Positions 61,379 through 64,000 of a stretch of DNA of 64,000 nucleotides are shown here, in pieces; position 1 is the stretch's first letter, and the number at the start of each line of letters is the position of its first letter. The position numbers and the translations under genes are program-made. The notes beneath the pieces are model-generated. The model was not told the origin of the DNA and searched no databases. It was given only the letters and a program-made list of their open reading frames with translations. The DNA comes from JAEUHQ01 sp964538915 (GTDB lineage: Bacteria; Planctomycetota; UBA1135; UBA2386): assembly GCA_964538915.1 (NCBI GenBank), contig CAZIFB010000017.1, positions 1 to 64,000 on the forward strand. The letters are read 5' to 3'.

Positions 61379-63229
61379 ATGAACGACCGTCGATTCCAGA
61401 CCCGGCTCCTCGGCGTGCTGTTGCTCGCCTTCGTCGCGGCACCGATCGCCGCACAGCGTCCGACACCCCAGCCGCGGCCGTCGGCCGGCCAGGGCCCTCG
61501 ACCCGCACCCGCGCCGAGTCCTCGCCCGTCGGTGTCTCCGGCGCCCCGGCCCTCGGTGACTCCGACCCCGCGCCCACCGGCGCCCCAGGCACCCGTTTCG
61601 CGGCCTGCGCCGATGCCGCGACCGGCACCGGTTTCGCGACCGCCCGTCAGTTCCCCGACGCCGCGGGTCGCACCGCGCCCGGCGCCTGCACCCGCACCGC
61701 GCCCCGAACCCGTCATCCGCCAACCCGGGCAACCCCGCGTTCCGGGCGTCACCCCGACGCCGTCGCCGATCGACACCGGACGTCGTCCCGCGCCCACACC
61801 ACGCATCACGCGCCCGAGCGAGCCGAGCGCGCCGGCGCCGGTGACGCGCACCCGCGACGAGCTGCCGACCCGCGGGCCGGGCCGCAGCACCGAAGCGCGC
61901 GACAACGTCTACCGCGGTCCCGCCCTGTCGCCGCGCACACGCACCGACGACGTGGCTCCGCGCCCTTACCCGGGCACCGTGCGCTCGCCCGTCGCGCCGA
62001 CCCAGCGCGCGCCGGTCAACACCGGGAGCCGCGAGCCCGTCGTTCGGCCGCGCCCGAGCGACAGCCGCCCCGGCCGCTACGCCCCGCGGGACGAAGTGCC
62101 GCGTTCGACCACGGGCGGCGTCTCGCCGCGAGTCCGTTCGCCGGAGTCCGCGACGAGCAACGTTCGCGCGCCCGTCGCCGCCGTCGATGCGACCCCGCGC
62201 CTCGTGCCCCGTTCGACGTCCCCGCGCCTGACCGTTCCCCGCAGCGCGACGACGAGCGGCGCATCGCTCGTGAGCGGGCTGCGCGTGCCGGCGCGCGCAT
62301 ACGACTACGGCAGCCACTATGGGCATCGCGATTCGTGCCGCAGCGTGTTCTGGAACACCTGGTGGGATCCGTGCCGCTACGACTCGTTCGGGAGCTGGTC
62401 GTGGTACGGCGGCTGCAGCACCTTCGGCTGGAGCCTCTCGTTCTGGCACCCGTGGTACTGGTACCGCACCCACTACTGGAACAGCTGCTACTTCGACACG
62501 TGGTGGTACCTGCGGTCCCGTCCGACCTGCGCGTCGACGAACTACTGGTGGTACCCGTCGTCGACGTACTGCCCGACCTACCTGTACGTGCCCAGCAGTT
62601 CGGTCGTCTATGTGGAACGTGAGCCGGCTGCGGCGTCCGCGCCCGCCGAAGGGGAAGTCGTCGTCGCCGGATCCGGAGTCGGAGACGGCGGCAGCATCGC
62701 TCGCGTCGTCGCAACGCCGGACACCGCCGCCGCCCGCGCCGAGACGACGGAGACCCTCGCGAAGAAGTACGTCGAACTCGGCGACTTCTACTTCGAGGCC
62801 GGGCGATTCACGGACGCTGCCGACGCCTACTCGCGCGCGCGCGGCTACTCGCCGGACAACGCCTCGATCCACTTCGCCCTCGCGGACGCGTCGTTCGCGA
62901 CCGGTGACTACCACTTCGCCGCGTTCCTGATCGGCGAAGCCGTGCGCCTGCAACCGGCGATCGTGTCCGCCGAAATCGACCGCCGCGTCTACTACGGCGA
63001 CCCCAAGCTGTTCGAGCAGCAGATGGACGAACTGAACCGCTACGTCGAGGCGAAGCCGTACGACGCGCAGGCGCAGCTGGTGCTGGGCTACAACCTGCGC
63101 TTCTCGGGCAAGCCGGTCGCCGCCGCGGCAGCGTTCCGCCGGGTGCTGCAGGTGTCCCCGGAGAATCGCGCCGCCGCCGCGTTCCTCGCGGCCCTCGAAC
63201 CCGCGGGCTCCGAAGCGACGATCCGCTGA
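61379..63229 (+). CDS. Secreted Pro-rich / Trp-Tyr-Cys-rich / TPR protein
   Basis: 616 residues from ATG 61379 with AGGAGGAG 5 bases upstream and a signal peptide (LLGVLLLAFVAAPIAAQ). Residues 25-160 are a Pro/Arg/Ala low-complexity run of PRPAP/PRPS type. Residues 160-300 are polar and Pro-rich. Residues 305-415 are extremely rich in Trp, Tyr, Ser and Cys (YDYGSHYGHR; FWNTWWDPCRYDSFG; HPWYWYRTHYWN; DTWWYLRSRP). Residues 455-610 hold about four tetratricopeptide-type helices (YVELGDFYFEAGRFTDAADAYSRARGYSP; AQLVLGYNLRFSGKPVAAAAAF). Probably a cell-surface or matrix protein. No similar domain order is known to me. Confidence 0.8.
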   Translation: MNDRRFQTRLLGVLLLAFVAAPIAAQRPTPQPRPSAGQGPRPAPAPSPRPSVSPAPRPSVTPTPRPPAPQAPVSRPAPMPRPAPVSRPPVSSPTPRVAPRPAPAPAPRPEPVIRQPGQPRVPGVTPTPSPIDTGRRPAPTPRITRPSEPSAPAPVTRTRDELPTRGPGRSTEARDNVYRGPALSPRTRTDDVAPRPYPGTVRSPVAPTQRAPVNTGSREPVVRPRPSDSRPGRYAPRDEVPRSTTGGVSPRVRSPESATSNVRAPVAAVDATPRLVPRSTSPRLTVPRSATTSGASLVSGLRVPARAYDYGSHYGHRDSCRSVFWNTWWDPCRYDSFGSWSWYGGCSTFGWSLSFWHPWYWYRTHYWNSCYFDTWWYLRSRPTCASTNYWWYPSSTYCPTYLYVPSSSVVYVEREPAAASAPAEGEVVVAGSGVGDGGSIARVVATPDTAAARAETTETLAKKYVELGDFYFEAGRFTDAADAYSRARGYSPDNASIHFALADASFATGDYHFAAFLIGEAVRLQPAIVSAEIDRRVYYGDPKLFEQQMDELNRYVEAKPYDAQAQLVLGYNLRFSGKPVAAAAAFRRVLQVSPENRAAAAFLAALEPAGSEATIR

Positions 63230-63260
63230 CTCCGGAACGTCGCCTGCGGGCCCCGGCCGC

Positions 63261-63268
63261 GCTACGCT
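63261..63268 (+). promoter_or_regulatory. Predicted leaderless promoter GCTACGCT before the acyl-CoA dehydrogenase
   Basis: TACGCT (63263-63268) ends 10 bases before the ATG at 63279. There is no Shine-Dalgarno sequence and no clear -35. Confidence 0.5.
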
Positions 63269-63278
63269 CCGGCCGCGA

Positions 63279-64000
63279 ATGGCCCGCCGAATCGACACCT
63301 ACCTCGCCGACCTCGTCAGCCCCGAGAAGTTCGCCTTCTACGAAACCGTCCGCGACTTCGGCGACGCCGAGGTCGCCCCCCATCTGCTGCACTGGGAGCG
63401 CGAGCACCAGCTCGTCCCCGACGACTGCATCAGGAAGATGGGCGAGCTCGGCCTGTTCGGCCTGCCGATCGCCGAGGAGTTCGGCGGCCAGGGCGGCGAC
63501 CACACCGACCTCGTCCTGATGGGCCTGGCGCTCGGCTACCACAGCCAGGCGGTCGCGATCACGCCGGGCGCGGCGATCTCGCTCGGCGCGAAGCCCCTGC
63601 AGCTGTGCGGTTCGGCCGCGCAGAAGAAGGCGCACCTGCCGGCGCTGGCGCGCGGCGAACGCATGTTCGTGTTCGGCCTGTCCGAACCCGGTCGCGGCAG
63701 CGACGCCGCGAACCCGCAAGTGACGGCAGTCCGGCGCGGTTCCAACTGGGTGCTGAACGGCGAGAAGTGCTGGTCGACCAACGCGCGCTGGGCGAGTCAC
63801 GTCGTCGTGCACGCCCTGACGAACCCCAACGGCCCGAACGGCAAGCGTTCGACGTGCTTCATCGTCCCGATGGCGCAGAAGGGCGTCTTCTACCAGGAGA
63901 TGTCCGGCAAGAAGGTGTGGGAGCAGTCCTCCACCGGTTCGATCATGCTCGAAAACGTCGAGGTCGGCGACGACGCGATCCTCGGCACCGAGAACGACGG
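63279..64000 (+). CDS. Acyl-CoA dehydrogenase (3' end off the window)
   Basis: The first 240 codons of an acyl-CoA dehydrogenase family flavoprotein. The N-terminal helical domain (RDFGDAEVAPHLLHWEREH), GLFGLPIAEEFGGQGGD and the FAD/substrate block FVFGLSEPGRGSDAANPQVTAVRRGSNWVLNGEKCWSTNA are clear family signatures. The catalytic Glu lies in the missing C-terminal part. It oxidises an acyl-CoA to the enoyl-CoA in fatty-acid or amino-acid breakdown and passes electrons to ETF. Its own predicted leaderless promoter separates it from the TPR gene. Confidence 0.92.
   Translation, partial: MARRIDTYLADLVSPEKFAFYETVRDFGDAEVAPHLLHWEREHQLVPDDCIRKMGELGLFGLPIAEEFGGQGGDHTDLVLMGLALGYHSQAVAITPGAAISLGAKPLQLCGSAAQKKAHLPALARGERMFVFGLSEPGRGSDAANPQVTAVRRGSNWVLNGEKCWSTNARWASHVVVHALTNPNGPNGKRSTCFIVPMAQKGVFYQEMSGKKVWEQSSTGSIMLENVEVGDDAILGTEND

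Overview
The window is about 64 kb of very GC-rich, gene-dense bacterial chromosome, with neighbouring genes often overlapping by 4 bases and convergent genes separated by as little as 9 bases. Several traits point to a Planctomycetota-type bacterium: an ECF-like sigma factor coupled to a membrane Ser/Thr protein kinase, a five-heme cytochrome c next to a large secreted dehydrogenase-like protein, many secreted carboxypeptidase-regulatory-domain proteins, and a Gly-Cys-His-Gly / Pro-Gly-Cys / Asn-Pro-Phe-Gly C-terminal module on secreted proteins. This taxonomic placement is an inference. I saw no IS element, CRISPR array, rRNA, tRNA or phage gene.

Layout. 1-13 kb: a YgiQ-type radical SAM protein (cut by the left edge), two secreted proteins, an esterase, a methyltransferase, a manganese exporter, a GT22-like glycosyltransferase, a thioredoxin, an outer-membrane beta-barrel candidate, a TonB-like protein and a large secreted protein built on a duplicated domain. 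13-20 kb: a signalling island with two histidine kinases and five proteins that carry only receiver domains, none with a DNA-binding output. One kinase has an ethylene-receptor-like membrane domain that lacks the copper-binding Cys. 20-27 kb: rpiA, a 2OG-Fe(II) oxygenase, a YCII protein, a YtxJ-like redox protein and adjacent M1 and M17 aminopeptidases. 27-33 kb: a sigma factor, membrane kinase and membrane-anchored repeat protein coupled by 4-base overlaps. 33-37 kb: two lipoproteins, a DNA alkyltransferase and a class V PLP enzyme. 37-44 kb: a TetR-controlled RND efflux operon with a visible operator. 44-52 kb: a hybrid sensor kinase, then two amidohydrolase-family proteins and an M28 peptidase. 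52-58 kb: a secreted dehydrogenase-like protein, a pentaheme cytochrome c and a HisC-HAD fusion in one run. 58-64 kb: a secreted FN3 / gingipain-like protein, a DUF502 membrane protein, a Pro-rich/aromatic-rich/TPR protein and the start of an acyl-CoA dehydrogenase.

The most interesting global signal is how expression appears to start. Several transcription units carry a TANNNT hexamer, three times as the exact 9-mer CGCTACCGT, that ends only 6-10 bases before the start codon. That spacing predicts leaderless mRNAs. Genes inside operons are instead joined mostly by ATGA/GTGA overlaps, and a few genes with longer leaders have clear Shine-Dalgarno sequences. Functions below rest on motifs read by eye; no database search was run.
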